A stretch of 64,000 nucleotides of DNA from JAHKLT01 sp046197865 (lineage in GTDB: Archaea > Methanobacteriota > Methanobacteria > Methanobacteriales > Methanobacteriaceae): assembly GCF_046197865.1 (NCBI RefSeq), contig NZ_CP166990.1, forward strand, positions 930,001 through 994,000, read 5' to 3'. The notes under the pieces are model-generated. The model did not search any database. It had not been told where the DNA came from and worked only from the letters and a program-made list of their open reading frames with translations. Below are positions 20,871 to 30,817 of the stretch, piece after piece. Within the stretch, counting starts at the first letter, position 1; each line of letters starts with the position of its first letter. Made by a program: the position numbers and the translations under genes.

Positions 20871-21419
20871 ATGGGATTTAAAGAAACATTTCAAGAATAT
20901 GATGCTAAAGTCTCTTCAAAATTCTTTAAAAAAACTCCAGAAGGTAAAAAACCTCAATGGATTAAGATTGTTTTATTGTGGATTGTAATAATTGTTGTTT
21001 TAAGCATTTTATCTGTTCCAACAATAATTTCAGATGTTAATACTATAGAAAATACTTATATGGTAAATGGTGAATTATATGATTATCCATCAAATTATGA
21101 ACTTTCATCTAATTATTCAACAGGACAATTTGTTTACTCTCCAGAGGGATCTTTTTGTATTTCTTACCAAGAATATACTGTTTCTCCAGAAGATATGCAA
21201 AAATCAATATATGAATCTAATGCTGAATCAGGAAAAAACCCTAGTTTAGTTAATAGAACTTATAATGGAGTATCTTATTATGGAGTAAAATATTCTGAAG
21301 GAAATTCCGTAGTTGAAAGTGGATTTTTCAATAAAGATGGTGTTACTCGCCAATATATTATTCTTGATAATCCTCCAGAAAACGATATAAATTCTTTTTT
21401 CAATAATATTCATTTTTAA
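20871..21419 (+). CDS. Membrane-anchored protein with PsbP-like external domain
   Basis: 182 residues, with an AAGGAGA ribosome site. One membrane helix at ~30-50 (KIVLLWIVIIVVLSILSVP) is followed by an external domain starting MVNGELYDYPSNYEL. The domain has alternating strands and phrases (SPEGSFCISYQEYTVSPEDMQKSIYES, in part) reminiscent of the small PsbP/DUF-type domains found as single-helix anchored proteins in Methanobrevibacter. Translationally linked to the TM2-like gene by the 2-base gap. Function not recognised. Confidence 0.68.
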   Translation: MGFKETFQEYDAKVSSKFFKKTPEGKKPQWIKIVLLWIVIIVVLSILSVPTIISDVNTIENTYMVNGELYDYPSNYELSSNYSTGQFVYSPEGSFCISYQEYTVSPEDMQKSIYESNAESGKNPSLVNRTYNGVSYYGVKYSEGNSVVESGFFNKDGVTRQYIILDNPPENDINSFFNNIHF

Positions 21420-21463
21420 GAATATTATTCTTATTTTTTTTATTAAATAAATCGGATTTAAAA

Positions 21464-22156
21464 ATGAATCTTAAAAAAACTATTTCTTTAATTTTAATTT
21501 TAACTGTTATTTTAATTATTAGTTTATATGGATTTTATGGAATAGTTAATGATGAATCCAATTTAAAATCTAATGAATTAGGTTCTGTTGATGTAATTGG
21601 TCCAATTGGAAATACAAGTTCTAATGTTAAAATTGCATATATTGTTGGAGTTCACCCACTTGAGAGTGTTGTTCATGATGAATTAGTTGAAACTTTAAAA
21701 TCAAAATCTGATTCACTAAACTATTGTTATTATATTTATAAAATTAATGTAACTGATAATCCTCAAGATTATGAAATTGGACGAATGAATGGACAATTAC
21801 TTGCAAATGAATATGTTGTAAGTGATATAATAAATAAAGATTACAATCTTGTTGTTGATATTCATTCAAATCAAGGTTTAAATGGCGGTAGTTATGAGAA
21901 AACTAATTTTGTATTTTCTCCATCATTAAATGATTCTAAATCAGTTGAAATAAATGATGAAATTTTAAATTCATCTCCTCATTTAGATTATTATTTTCCT
22001 GAATCTCAAACAAGTCCTCAGTATGTAACTTTACCTATAATTGAATCTGGAACTCCTGCTATAATTTATGAAACATATATGTATGAAAGTAGAGATATTA
22101 CTCATGATTATATAAATAAGTTAATTATAGCTATTGATTCACTTAAAAAGATTTAA
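21464..22156 (+). CDS. Secreted M14-like (carboxypeptidase-fold) metallopeptidase candidate
   Basis: 230 residues with an N-terminal membrane/signal segment (~5-25). The domain contains VGVHPLES (H64, E67), VVDIHSN (D132, H134) and IYETYMYE (E203 or E208). That spacing fits the HxxE...H zinc site and general-base glutamate of M14/AstE-type carboxypeptidases. The same domain, with all motifs kept (GVHPTEN, VIDIHSN, IYEAYKFE), forms the C-terminus of the protein at 46855-48693. A surface location and a peptide or amide substrate in pseudomurein are inferred; M14 assignment is from motifs only. The ATG has only a weak ribosome site. Confidence 0.68.
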   Translation: MNLKKTISLILILTVILIISLYGFYGIVNDESNLKSNELGSVDVIGPIGNTSSNVKIAYIVGVHPLESVVHDELVETLKSKSDSLNYCYYIYKINVTDNPQDYEIGRMNGQLLANEYVVSDIINKDYNLVVDIHSNQGLNGGSYEKTNFVFSPSLNDSKSVEINDEILNSSPHLDYYFPESQTSPQYVTLPIIESGTPAIIYETYMYESRDITHDYINKLIIAIDSLKKI

Positions 22157-22177
22157 TAAATTAAAAAAAAGAAAAAG

Positions 22178-22678
22178 TTAAGAGCTTAATACATCATTAA
22201 GTTCTAAACCATATAAGTTAATTTCATATACATTATCACCAATTTGAAGATAATAAAAATGACTTATAACATCTGATCCTTGGTTGATTTCAATAATAGT
22301 AATATTACCTTCTTTTGTCTCATTACCAATAGATAAACCTTTATTCATATCTATATATTGATTTACAAGATCTGTAACATTACCTTCTCCTTGTGCAGTG
22401 ATTGTTAAATATTTATCTTCATTTTTAAAATCAGCTTTAGGAAAACCTGCTTGATATGTTAAATTACCCTCATAATCAGCAGGAACAGTAAAATTTTGAC
22501 CTTGTAATGCAATTTGTGTAACATTATCAGCAAGTTGATATGTATCATTAACTTCTATTTCTTCCCCATTTACTTTAAAATCTGGAACAGGTTCTTCTTG
22601 TAACATGAAAAAAGCTCCAGCAGCAATAATAACTACAGCTATTATAGCTATAATTGCTATTAATATTTTTTTATTCAT
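22178..22678 (-). CDS. Membrane-anchored protein, unknown function
   Basis: 166 residues. A strongly hydrophobic N-terminal segment (KILIAIIAIIAVVIIAAGAFFML) follows the GAGGT-preceded ATG and anchors a ~135-residue external domain beginning PDFKVNGEEIEVNDTYQLADN. The domain has no cysteines or recognisable catalytic motif. It resembles other single-helix proteins of this region in layout (compare 20871-21419). The minus-strand end is T-rich (CTTTTTCTTTTTTTT), a likely terminator. Confidence 0.68.
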   Translation of the reverse strand: MNKKILIAIIAIIAVVIIAAGAFFMLQEEPVPDFKVNGEEIEVNDTYQLADNVTQIALQGQNFTVPADYEGNLTYQAGFPKADFKNEDKYLTITAQGEGNVTDLVNQYIDMNKGLSIGNETKEGNITIIEINQGSDVISHFYYLQIGDNVYEINLYGLELNDVLSS

Positions 22679-22853
22679 ATTTTTACCTCTTATTTATTGA
22701 ATTATTTTTAGAAATTATTGAAACTTCAAAAACTATTCAATATTATAGATATTTAGAATAGGAATATTTAAGTTTATTCTTAAAAATTAGATATTTTAAT
22801 GGATAAAAATAAGTTAATGATTTAATATTAAATAAAAATTAAAAAATAAGATT

Positions 22854-23489
22854 TTAATAAAAATAATTTTCCATATCTTCATCAAAATCTTCAATATCTT
22901 CAACAGGATTTATATCTTTTATAGCGTTTCCTGTTTTAATATCAATAGTTATAGTTCCAACAGCTGTATTATTCTCATCAATAACCTCTACAACCCAAGT
23001 ATCATCAATTAAAGATGCAGATCCAATAGTTAAATCATCTTCACCTATTAATTCATTCTCAGCTATTGATTTAGCTTCACTTTCAGTAATATTTTCATCT
23101 TCACTAGAATTTCCAATATTATTAGAATTATCTCCAGTTCCTATATTCTCTGAATTAGAACCATTACCAATAATGATATCTCCTTCATTATTAAAATTAT
23201 CATAATTAAATACATTTAATTCAGCTGAACTTTCACTTATATAATTATTATATTCAGCTATAACAACATTATTACTACTTATTCCTATATATTGAAAGTA
23301 AAATAAGAAAGCAAAAATATTTATATCTCCAGAACTTCCTTTATTATTTGAATAACCTACTTTTTCAAGAGTTATTTCGTTATTATCATTGGCTGCACTA
23401 ACTTGATCTGGAAGTAGTGTTTGACCACCATAAAACATTCCTGCAACCATAATTAAGGTTAAAACAGGTATTGCCCATAATTTATTCAT
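22854..23489 (-). CDS. PepSY-like domain exported protein
   Basis: 211 residues, with an AGGAGA ribosome site 7 bases before the ATG. A hydrophobic N-terminal segment (LWAIPVLTLIMVAGMFYGG) is followed by an Asn/Ser/Glu-rich low-complexity stretch and a C-terminal PepSY-like module (~135-195: SEAKSIAENEL...GSASLIDDTWVVEV...GTITIDIKTG). PepSY modules occur in secreted protease inhibitors and sensors; a role here is inferred. Its start codon is one base from the stop of the upstream minus-strand gene (23491-24021), so the two form a likely operon. Confidence 0.72.
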   Translation of the reverse strand: MNKLWAIPVLTLIMVAGMFYGGQTLLPDQVSAANDNNEITLEKVGYSNNKGSSGDINIFAFLFYFQYIGISSNNVVIAEYNNYISESSAELNVFNYDNFNNEGDIIIGNGSNSENIGTGDNSNNIGNSSEDENITESEAKSIAENELIGEDDLTIGSASLIDDTWVVEVIDENNTAVGTITIDIKTGNAIKDINPVEDIEDFDEDMENYFY

Positions 23490-23490
23490 A

Positions 23491-24021
23491 TTAATTATCT
23501 CCTAATTTATATTCTAAAAATGCTGCTACAATAAATAATACCATAGGTATTAAAAGTAATAGAATTCCACCAAAAAACAATGAAATAGCACTTATTAAAT
23601 ATTGTACTGCCGCAATTTCATGATATTTATCTGAAATAATAACTCCACAAAAACCAAACAAACTTGCAATTATAATAATTACTGATTGTAATGTTATTTG
23701 TGATGCAATTAATGCTGATGAAGGGGTATTAATAACTATAAAAAATAAGTAACATATTATTCCAATAGATAGTCCTAAAATTGTAGCTATAACTGCAATA
23801 ATTGAAGAAGGTGAATTAAGTAATCCTTTTGAAATTGTTATCTTATCCTTTTTTGAAGATTTATTTCCACATTTTGAGCAAAATTCTCCACTTAATAATG
23901 TACCGCAACTAACACAATATTTCTCATCTTCATTAACATCGCATTTGGGGCAGCTATTATTAACAAGTTCACTACCGCAGTTAATACAAAATTTAGATTT
24001 TTCTTCATTTGATTTATTCAT
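23491..24021 (-). CDS. Double zinc-ribbon membrane protein
   Basis: 176 residues from ATG 24021, preferred over the upstream ATG at 24057 because AAGGGA lies ~9 bases before it and the ribbon then starts near the N-terminus. Zinc ribbons (CINCGSEL...CPKC and CVSCGTLL...CSKC) occupy residues ~10-50. Three or four hydrophobic segments fill ~65-170. Function unknown. It lies directly upstream of the PepSY-like gene, suggesting a two-protein membrane unit. Confidence 0.72.
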   Translation of the reverse strand: MNKSNEEKSKFCINCGSELVNNSCPKCDVNEDEKYCVSCGTLLSGEFCSKCGNKSSKKDKITISKGLLNSPSSIIAVIATILGLSIGIICYLFFIVINTPSSALIASQITLQSVIIIIASLFGFCGVIISDKYHEIAAVQYLISAISLFFGGILLLLIPMVLFIVAAFLEYKLGDN

Positions 24022-24122
24022 AATTATTTTTCCCTTAAAAATTGAAATTATTATCAATATTATATATTTAAATTGACAATACTATAAAAATATTTCTTTA
24101 ATTATGAAATTGTTATTAAAAA

Positions 24123-24164
24123 TAAAAAAAATAAAAGAAAAAGATTAAAATTAATTAATCTTTT
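24123..24164 (-). terminator. Hairpin plus T-tract of the 960-residue adhesin gene
   Basis: On the minus strand a perfect 10-bp stem (AAAAGATTAA / TTAATCTTTT, 6-base loop) overlaps the stop codon and leads into TTTTATTTTTTTTATTTTT. Confidence 0.55.
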
Positions 24165-27037
24165 CTTCTTAAAATAAAACCAAAACTAGATAATAATACA
24201 AGTAATGCCATAAGTATTGGATTACCAGTTTTATTTAATGTGTTTTCTGCATTTGCAATATCACTAGATACATCACCATTTTCTGGGTTAACAGGATTAG
24301 GTGTAGGTCCCGGAGTAGGTCCAGGTGTTGGGCCTGGGGTTGGTCCCGGAGTAGGTCCAGTTTTATTAACAACTTCTAAAAATGTTACAGTACTAATACC
24401 AATATCTGATTCATTGTAAGTTAAATCAGCCTTATTAGTAAAATTACCAATAAGATTAGCTTTAACAACAATAATTAAAGTAACAGACTCATCAGGCTTT
24501 AATGTACCAATAGTCCATAAACCAGTTTCAGCATCATAAGATCCTGCATTATAATCTGAACTTATATAAGTTAAACCTTCAGGTAATTTATCAAGAACAA
24601 TTACATTAGTTGCAGTTCCAGTACCTTTATTAGTTATAGTAATTTTAAAGGTTACTTCTTTACCAACTTCAACTTTGGAATCTGATATTGTGTGATTAAT
24701 TGTTAATTTAAAAGTTTTTGGAGTTTCATTTACAGTAACAGTTACACTAGCAGTTAATTCATCATCTGATTCATTGTAAGTTAAATTAGCAATATTAGTA
24801 AAATTACCAGTTTTATTAGTTTTTACAGTAATTTTTAAAGTAGCATTTTGGCCTGTAGCTAATGCATCAATAGTCCAAATACCAGTAGTTTCATTGTAAT
24901 AACCTAAAGTTGCATTTGAAGATACAAAAATAAATCCTTCTGGTAAATTATCTAAAACAGATACATCAGTAACATTACTTAAACCATTATTAGTTACAGT
25001 AATCTCAAAAGTAATTTCAGAACCAATAATAACTTCTCTTTCTGAAACAGTTTGATCAATAGTTACATTGAAATCAGTTAAATTAACATTATTACTAGTT
25101 ACATTAGTTTCATTAGTTTCATCAGATTTAACACTAACAGTATTATTAACAGGTCCAACAACAGTTCCAGTAACTTTAAAGATTAAAGTTAAAACTGCAA
25201 CTTGGTTTACACTTAAAGTTCCATTTAAAGTCCATATATTACCATTTTTAATCCAGTTTCTAGTATAATCAATTAATTCCATACCTTCAGGTAATGTTTC
25301 AGTTATAGTTACATTATTTAAATCTAAACTACCTGTATTATTGACAGTAATAGTATAAGTTACATTATCACCAGTATTTGCTGAGTTTTTATCTGCTTTT
25401 TTAGTTGTAGTTGAATTAGCAACTCCAAATGCATTGAAAGTAACTGAATCGGTAGCATCATCTAAAGTAGCTTTAATAGTATAAGTATTTGCACTAGTTG
25501 GTGTATAGTTAAGATTTTGATTTTTTCTACCATCAATATTTGCAATAAAAGTTCCATCAGCTAATGTTAAAGTAGTATTAAAAGGTAAAAATCCAGTATC
25601 AGCACCATCATTATCAGTAGTGCCATTTAATACAAAGTAATAATCATAATTGAACTCACTACCAACTTCAATGTCAGTACCATTTTGTGTAGAATTTAAA
25701 ATCATAACATAATAGTCATCTACATCGAAATTTGTTAATGCATTAGTTTCAAAAGGATTATTATTTCCCCACCAATTATGGTTAGCTTCAGAATAATATC
25801 TACTAGTTTCTTGATAAATAGTTGCATTTTCTATATTATTTAAAAGTATATTGTATTGCATATCAATATTACCATATTCTGAGTAAAAAGCTGATCCTGT
25901 TGATGCAGTATTATTGTCAAATAATGATTTGGTAACTGTTGATGTGCTTAATCCATTGTCAATTCTATGATAACTAAATATTGCTCCACCTTGATATGCA
26001 TTATTTTGGTAGAATCTTGATCCATTGATATTTAAACTACTATTTCCACCACTTCTTCCTCTATGTTGGGAATAAATAGCCCCACCTGTACTAGTAAGGG
26101 AAGTTAAAGAATTATTAGTAAAATTTGAATCAACAATATTTAAACTACCATAATGATATGCGCTGGTCATAGAACTAATATATATTGCTCCACCTTGATA
26201 ATTACCTTTGTTTCCATTAAAATTGCTAGAATTGAATAAATTCTCATAATATATATTATCAGAAAAACCACTGGTAGTAATTTCACTATAATATGCTCCA
26301 CCACGACTAGCACTATTATTTGTAAAATTAGAATTACTTATAATTGATTCTCCATATACATTGTTCCCAGAATTTTGAATATTATTATTAATAGCTCCTC
26401 CTTCACTTGAAGCAGTGTTATTAATAAATTCACAATTATCAATAATTAATTTTCCATTTGCAATATTAGAATTTAATTGGAACTGGTTATAAATAGCTCC
26501 TCCACGAGCATTTGCTTTATTATTTTCAAATAATGTATTTGTTATTTTAATTGTTCCATCATTGTTTGATGAATAAATTGCACCGCCGTTAGTTGTAGCA
26601 CTATTATTTACAAAAACACAATTATCAATATCAAGTAACCCTTTATTTGCTAATATAACACCACCAGAGCCAGTGATATTACCATTAATAAATGTAATAT
26701 TAATTAAAGTTAAAGTTGCACCATTATTAATAGTAAATATATTTCCACTATTTTCAGCATCTATAATTACACTTTCTCTTGGGCCATTACCAATAATAGT
26801 TATATTTCTATCAAAAGTAATCCCTGTATTCTCACCCGCCCCAGTATAAGTTCCAGGGTTTAAAATGATTGTATCATATTGAGTAGCATCGTTAAATGCA
26901 TCATTGATAGAATCTCCTTCATTTATAGTTATATTTCCATCAGCACTAACGCTTGATATTCCTAGACATAAAGCGAATACTGTGGATAATATCATTATCA
27001 TAAAAATTTTTTTATTTTCATTCAAAACGATATTCAC
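24155..27037 (-). CDS. Adhesin-like protein: beta-helix, three DUF11 repeats, TGNP-type C-terminal anchor
   Basis: Up to 960 residues. Signal peptide ends near VSADGN. Residues ~30-420 form a Pmp-like beta-helix with GGAIY/GGAIN and F-x-N-N turns. A linking Ig-like part follows (~440-540), then three DUF11 repeats (~545, 655, 775). A PTPGP linker of five repeats precedes LNKTGNPI, a membrane helix and LRRKD. The GTG at 27037 overlaps the GAGGTG ribosome site; TTG at 27025, 11 bases after that site, is an equally good or better start. Surface location is expected; binding partner unknown. Divergent from the modA gene, so the two share a ~230-bp promoter gap. Confidence 0.86.
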   Translation of the reverse strand: MNIVLNENKKIFMIMILSTVFALCLGISSVSADGNITINEGDSINDAFNDATQYDTIILNPGTYTGAGENTGITFDRNITIIGNGPRESVIIDAENSGNIFTINNGATLTLINITFINGNITGSGGVILANKGLLDIDNCVFVNNSATTNGGAIYSSNNDGTIKITNTLFENNKANARGGAIYNQFQLNSNIANGKLIIDNCEFINNTASSEGGAINNNIQNSGNNVYGESIISNSNFTNNSASRGGAYYSEITTSGFSDNIYYENLFNSSNFNGNKGNYQGGAIYISSMTSAYHYGSLNIVDSNFTNNSLTSLTSTGGAIYSQHRGRSGGNSSLNINGSRFYQNNAYQGGAIFSYHRIDNGLSTSTVTKSLFDNNTASTGSAFYSEYGNIDMQYNILLNNIENATIYQETSRYYSEANHNWWGNNNPFETNALTNFDVDDYYVMILNSTQNGTDIEVGSEFNYDYYFVLNGTTDNDGADTGFLPFNTTLTLADGTFIANIDGRKNQNLNYTPTSANTYTIKATLDDATDSVTFNAFGVANSTTTKKADKNSANTGDNVTYTITVNNTGSLDLNNVTITETLPEGMELIDYTRNWIKNGNIWTLNGTLSVNQVAVLTLIFKVTGTVVGPVNNTVSVKSDETNETNVTSNNVNLTDFNVTIDQTVSEREVIIGSEITFEITVTNNGLSNVTDVSVLDNLPEGFIFVSSNATLGYYNETTGIWTIDALATGQNATLKITVKTNKTGNFTNIANLTYNESDDELTASVTVTVNETPKTFKLTINHTISDSKVEVGKEVTFKITITNKGTGTATNVIVLDKLPEGLTYISSDYNAGSYDAETGLWTIGTLKPDESVTLIIVVKANLIGNFTNKADLTYNESDIGISTVTFLEVVNKTGPTPGPTPGPTPGPTPGPTPNPVNPENGDVSSDIANAENTLNKTGNPILMALLVLLSSFGFILRRKD

Positions 27038-27269
27038 ACCTCATAAAATATACACATAACTATATATTAATTTCATATAGTTTGCATATTATAACATTAA
27101 TATTTTATATTATTTAAATTGTTTATTTATTTTAGAAAAAAATAGCTATTTTTTATTAATTAGTTTAAAAAATAATCATTATCACAATTTTAATTTTTTA
27201 ATCGATATGAAAATCAAGTCACAAAGTATTTTATGTAAAAAATTAATATTATTTTTAAGGTTGATAATT

Positions 27270-28058
27270 ATGGATAATAAGAAAATTTTTATAATAATTG
27301 TAATAGTAGCTATTTTAGCAATAGCTATTGGTTCATATTTTAGCGGTGCCTTCTCAGGTGGTTCTTCACAAGAAGGTTCAATTGAAGTTTTAGCTGGTGC
27401 TGGTTTTAGTAAAGTTGGCCCAGAATTAGTTGAAAAATTCAATGAAAAATACCCTAACATCGAAGTGAATGTTAAGTATGGTGGTAGCGGCGAATTATTT
27501 GCTACTTTAGAAACTCAAAAAGCTGGAGATGTCTTTTTACCTGCTGCTTATAAGTATATGGGTGAAGCGATGGAAAATGGTTATATGGAAAATGATACAG
27601 TAGTTAATATTACTGAAAATGTTCCTGTTATTGTTGTTCAAAAAGGAAATCCTAAAAATATTACTTCATTAGATGATCTTGCAAGAGATGATGTTGAAGT
27701 TGGTTTAGGTGAACCTGATGGACCAGCTATTGGTAAAACTTCTGAGAAACTTTTAGAGAAAAATAATGTTACTGTTACACCTATTGTAACTACTACTACA
27801 GTTAATCAACTTTTAACTTATATGATAGCTGGTGATATTGATGCTACTATTATTTGGAAAGATATGACTGTTTGGGAAGAAGGTAAAGATAAAATTGATG
27901 TTGTTGAGATTCCTGAAGAAGATAATACTCCTAGTTCTATTCCTGTTGGTGTTACTAATTTTACTAAAGATGAAGATTCTGCTCGTAAATTCCAAGAATT
28001 TTTAACTTCTGATGAAGGTAAAGAAATTTGGGAAAAATGGGGTTTTGAAATTAAATAG
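27270..28058 (+). CDS. modA: Molybdate/tungstate ABC transporter substrate-binding protein
   Basis: 262 residues from ATG 27270, which has AAGG/TTGAT upstream; the frame runs 21 codons further without support. N-terminal hydrophobic anchor (KIFIIIVIVAILAIAIGSYF), then the periplasmic-binding fold of ModA/WtpA proteins: IEVLAGAGFSKVGPELVEKF, KYGGSGELFATLETQKAGDVFLPA, GLGEPDGPAIGK and the C-terminal DEGKEIWEKWGF. Role: captures molybdate or tungstate outside the membrane for molybdopterin/tungstopterin enzymes such as formylmethanofuran dehydrogenase. Stop overlaps the next gene's start (TAGTG). Oxyanion specificity cannot be told from sequence alone. Confidence 0.9.
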   Translation: MDNKKIFIIIVIVAILAIAIGSYFSGAFSGGSSQEGSIEVLAGAGFSKVGPELVEKFNEKYPNIEVNVKYGGSGELFATLETQKAGDVFLPAAYKYMGEAMENGYMENDTVVNITENVPVIVVQKGNPKNITSLDDLARDDVEVGLGEPDGPAIGKTSEKLLEKNNVTVTPIVTTTTVNQLLTYMIAGDIDATIIWKDMTVWEEGKDKIDVVEIPEEDNTPSSIPVGVTNFTKDEDSARKFQEFLTSDEGKEIWEKWGFEIK

Positions 28059-28858
28059 TGAATCTTATGCGTTCTAAATTTGAATTATTATTTATAGGAA
28101 TTACATGCTTTATAACTTTGATTTTTTTCATTGTTATTGGAAGTATGTTTTTAATTCCTTCCTTTGAAGGTTTCTTAAATGCTTTAACTTCAAATCAGAT
28201 GTTATTTGCTATGGGAATAACTTTATACACATCAATAATATCAGCTACTATTGTTGTTCTTTTAGCTATTCCTATGAGTTATACAATTTCTAGATTTAAT
28301 TTTCCTTTTAAAAGTTTATTTAAAATTATTCTAGATTTACCTATGGCTTTTCCTGAAATTGTTATTGGTATTGCTCTTTTAATGTTTTTAGGTAATTATG
28401 GAATTGGTAGTTTATTAGATGAATATGGAATAAAACTTGTTTTTAATAGTACTGGTATTATAATAGCTCAATTTTTTGTAGCTTTACCTTTTGCAATTAA
28501 AACATTGCATTCTACATTTAATTATATTGATACAAGGTATGAATTTGTATCTAGAAGTTTAGGTTATTCTCAAAGTGATACTTTTTTTAATATAACTTTA
28601 CCTTTAGCTAAAGAAGGTTTATTTGCAACAATAATTATTACATTATCTCGTTGTATTGGTACTTTTGCTGCTGTTTTATTTGTTGGTGGTGGAATTTTAA
28701 TGAAAACAGAAACATTAGCTGTTTCAATGTATCTGCATTTATCTACAGGAGATATTGATATGTCTATTACTGCAGGTATTATTTTAGTTATTATCTCATT
28801 TATTACAATAGCTGTGATGGAAAAATATACCAAAGATAATTTGAAGGTTACGATATAA
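28058..28858 (+). CDS. modB: Molybdate/tungstate ABC transporter permease
   Basis: 266 residues, about six membrane helices. The ABC permease EAA loop is visible as SRSLGYSQSDTFFNITLPLAKEG (~168-190, in part), with helices before and after it. The GTG start shares its G with the modA stop; an ATG three codons in (28067) is an alternative. Overlap on both ends (the stop shares a base with the modC start) shows a tightly coupled operon. Forms the membrane channel with the modC ATPase. Confidence 0.9.
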   Translation: MNLMRSKFELLFIGITCFITLIFFIVIGSMFLIPSFEGFLNALTSNQMLFAMGITLYTSIISATIVVLLAIPMSYTISRFNFPFKSLFKIILDLPMAFPEIVIGIALLMFLGNYGIGSLLDEYGIKLVFNSTGIIIAQFFVALPFAIKTLHSTFNYIDTRYEFVSRSLGYSQSDTFFNITLPLAKEGLFATIIITLSRCIGTFAAVLFVGGGILMKTETLAVSMYLHLSTGDIDMSITAGIILVIISFITIAVMEKYTKDNLKVTI

Positions 28859-29958
28859 TGTTTTTAGAAGTTAAAGATTTATCTGTTGATTTAGGAGAAT
28901 TTAAACTTAAAAATATTAATTTTTCTATTGATAAAGGCGAATATTTAGTTTTAATTGGTCCAACAGGATCTGGTAAATCTGTTTTACTTGAGACAATTAT
29001 TGGTTTTTATACAGAAGATAAAGGAGATATTTTATTTAAAGGTAAATCAATTAAGAATTTAGCTCCTGAAAAACGTAATATTGGAATTGTCTATCAAGAT
29101 AATGTTTTATTTCCTAATATGAATGTATATGATAATATTGCATATGGACTTAAAAATAAAGGTTTTACAAATGATGAGATTAAATTAAAAATTGATGAAA
29201 TTAGTAAAATTTTAAAAATTGACCATATTTTAAATAGATCTGTTGATACATTAAGTGGAGGAGAAGCTCAAAGAACAGCACTAGCTAGAGCTTTAATTGT
29301 AGAACCTGAGATTATTTTAATGGATGAACCTTTTAGTGCATTAGATGTATCTACTCAAGAAACTTTAACAAATCTTATTAAACAAATTGGTTTAAAGCTT
29401 AATACTACATTTATACATGTTACACATAATTTTAATGATATTTGGAATTTAGCTGATAAAGTTGGAGTTATGGAAAATGGAGTAATTCATCAAATTAATA
29501 CAGTTTCTGAAGTTTTTTCTAAACCTGAAAATGAATTTGTAGCTAAATTTGTTGGTATAGGTAATGTTTTTGATGGTATAATAGAAAAATCTGATACAAA
29601 TTGTGTTAAGGTTAAAATTTCTGATAATTTAGCTTTATATAGCTCTGATTATGAGAAATGTTCTATAGTTCATAATGGTGAAAAGGTTACAATAGCTATA
29701 AGGCCTGAGAATATTATTTTCTCTAATGAATGCTTTAAATCATCTGCAAGAAATAGATTAAAAGGAAAAGTTATTAAAACTGAAGAACTTGGCCCAATTG
29801 TAAATGTTCATACAGAAATTGATAATGTAATATTTAAAGGTATTTTAACTAGAAATTCTTATGAATCATTAGCTATTGAAAAAGGAAAAGATATATTTTT
29901 GATTTTTAAATCATTAAATGTTAAAATGATTGATTCATATACATCTTTTAAATCTTAA
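28858..29958 (+). CDS. modC: Molybdate/tungstate ABC transporter ATP-binding protein
   Basis: 366 residues. Walker A GPTGSGKS (~34-41), Q-loop IVYQDNVLFPNM, signature LSGGEAQR, Walker B IILMDEPFSALD and the switch histidine in FIHVTHN form a complete nucleotide-binding domain. The C-terminal ~110 residues form a TOBE-type domain (NRLKGKVIKTEELGPIVNV), typical of oxyanion importers, where it may sense the transported ion. The start overlaps the permease stop (TAATG). Its 3' end overlaps the convergent DUF169 gene by four bases. Confidence 0.93.
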   Translation: MFLEVKDLSVDLGEFKLKNINFSIDKGEYLVLIGPTGSGKSVLLETIIGFYTEDKGDILFKGKSIKNLAPEKRNIGIVYQDNVLFPNMNVYDNIAYGLKNKGFTNDEIKLKIDEISKILKIDHILNRSVDTLSGGEAQRTALARALIVEPEIILMDEPFSALDVSTQETLTNLIKQIGLKLNTTFIHVTHNFNDIWNLADKVGVMENGVIHQINTVSEVFSKPENEFVAKFVGIGNVFDGIIEKSDTNCVKVKISDNLALYSSDYEKCSIVHNGEKVTIAIRPENIIFSNECFKSSARNRLKGKVIKTEELGPIVNVHTEIDNVIFKGILTRNSYESLAIEKGKDIFLIFKSLNVKMIDSYTSFKS

Positions 29959-30680
29959 TTTTTTATTCTTTTTCTAATTTTTTCCCATTCTTTAGTAATT
30001 AAAAGACTTTCTCCTGCATTTTCAAGCATTTTTTTAAATTTTACACCAGGAACAGTAAAATAAACTTCATCTTTATCAGTATATATTCTAGAAGATATAT
30101 CTAAATTAGAAATCACTCCTTTATTTTGACCGGATAATGATTCATATAACGGTATTCTAAAAACTGAAGCACAACCTGCAGATGTTGCAGTATAAACTGG
30201 ATCATAAATCGATGATTCAAAGTTAAAAAGGTAAATTAATACAGATAATTGATCAAGGTTTACTTTTAAAATAACTGATTGAGCTTCGTCATCTTCTTTA
30301 AAATGTTTAATTAAAATATATTTATTATTATTTATAATATCTTTTGGTTGATTTTCAAACATTTCACTTGCAATTTCAGGTGTTTTTTTAACTCTTTCAC
30401 CAGTAGGATAATTTTCTCCTTTTCCATAAGATAAGAAGTATTCAAAACCTCCTGGAATTTGAGGATTGCCGTCATAAAAACCAGCACCACAATTAGCACC
30501 AGGACATTTTAAATTATCTTTACTAATTTTTAATGTATCATTACTATCTAAATTATCAATATCGCTTATTATGCACCGATGTTTAGGTTCTACACAGCTT
30601 GCATCATAGTCATTAGATAATATAACTGATAATATTTTATTTTCTAATTTTAAACAATTTTTGAACTCTTCTAAATCCAT
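29955..30680 (-). CDS. DUF169 domain protein
   Basis: 241 residues, with a GAGAGGAT ribosome site. DUF169 (COG2043) features: an N-terminal helix, the cysteine-containing KCPGANCGAGFYDG (~57-70), a central strand region ending in TSAGCASVFR and a C-terminal VYFTVPGVKFKKMLENAGE. DUF169 proteins are common in methanogens and anaerobes and their biochemical role is unknown; the conserved cysteines could bind metal (inference). Convergent with modC; a metal-related link is only suggested by position. Confidence 0.8.
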   Translation of the reverse strand: MDLEEFKNCLKLENKILSVILSNDYDASCVEPKHRCIISDIDNLDSNDTLKISKDNLKCPGANCGAGFYDGNPQIPGGFEYFLSYGKGENYPTGERVKKTPEIASEMFENQPKDIINNNKYILIKHFKEDDEAQSVILKVNLDQLSVLIYLFNFESSIYDPVYTATSAGCASVFRIPLYESLSGQNKGVISNLDISSRIYTDKDEVYFTVPGVKFKKMLENAGESLLITKEWEKIRKRIKN

Positions 30681-30817
30681 ATATATCCTCTCTTTTAACC
30701 TAATATCAATTTAAATTACTTTATAATTTATAGCTATTAGTATATTAAATAAATTATTTATAAAATAGAATTATAATATAATAATTAGTTTTTATTAAAA
30801 TTAATAGGGTTTTAATT

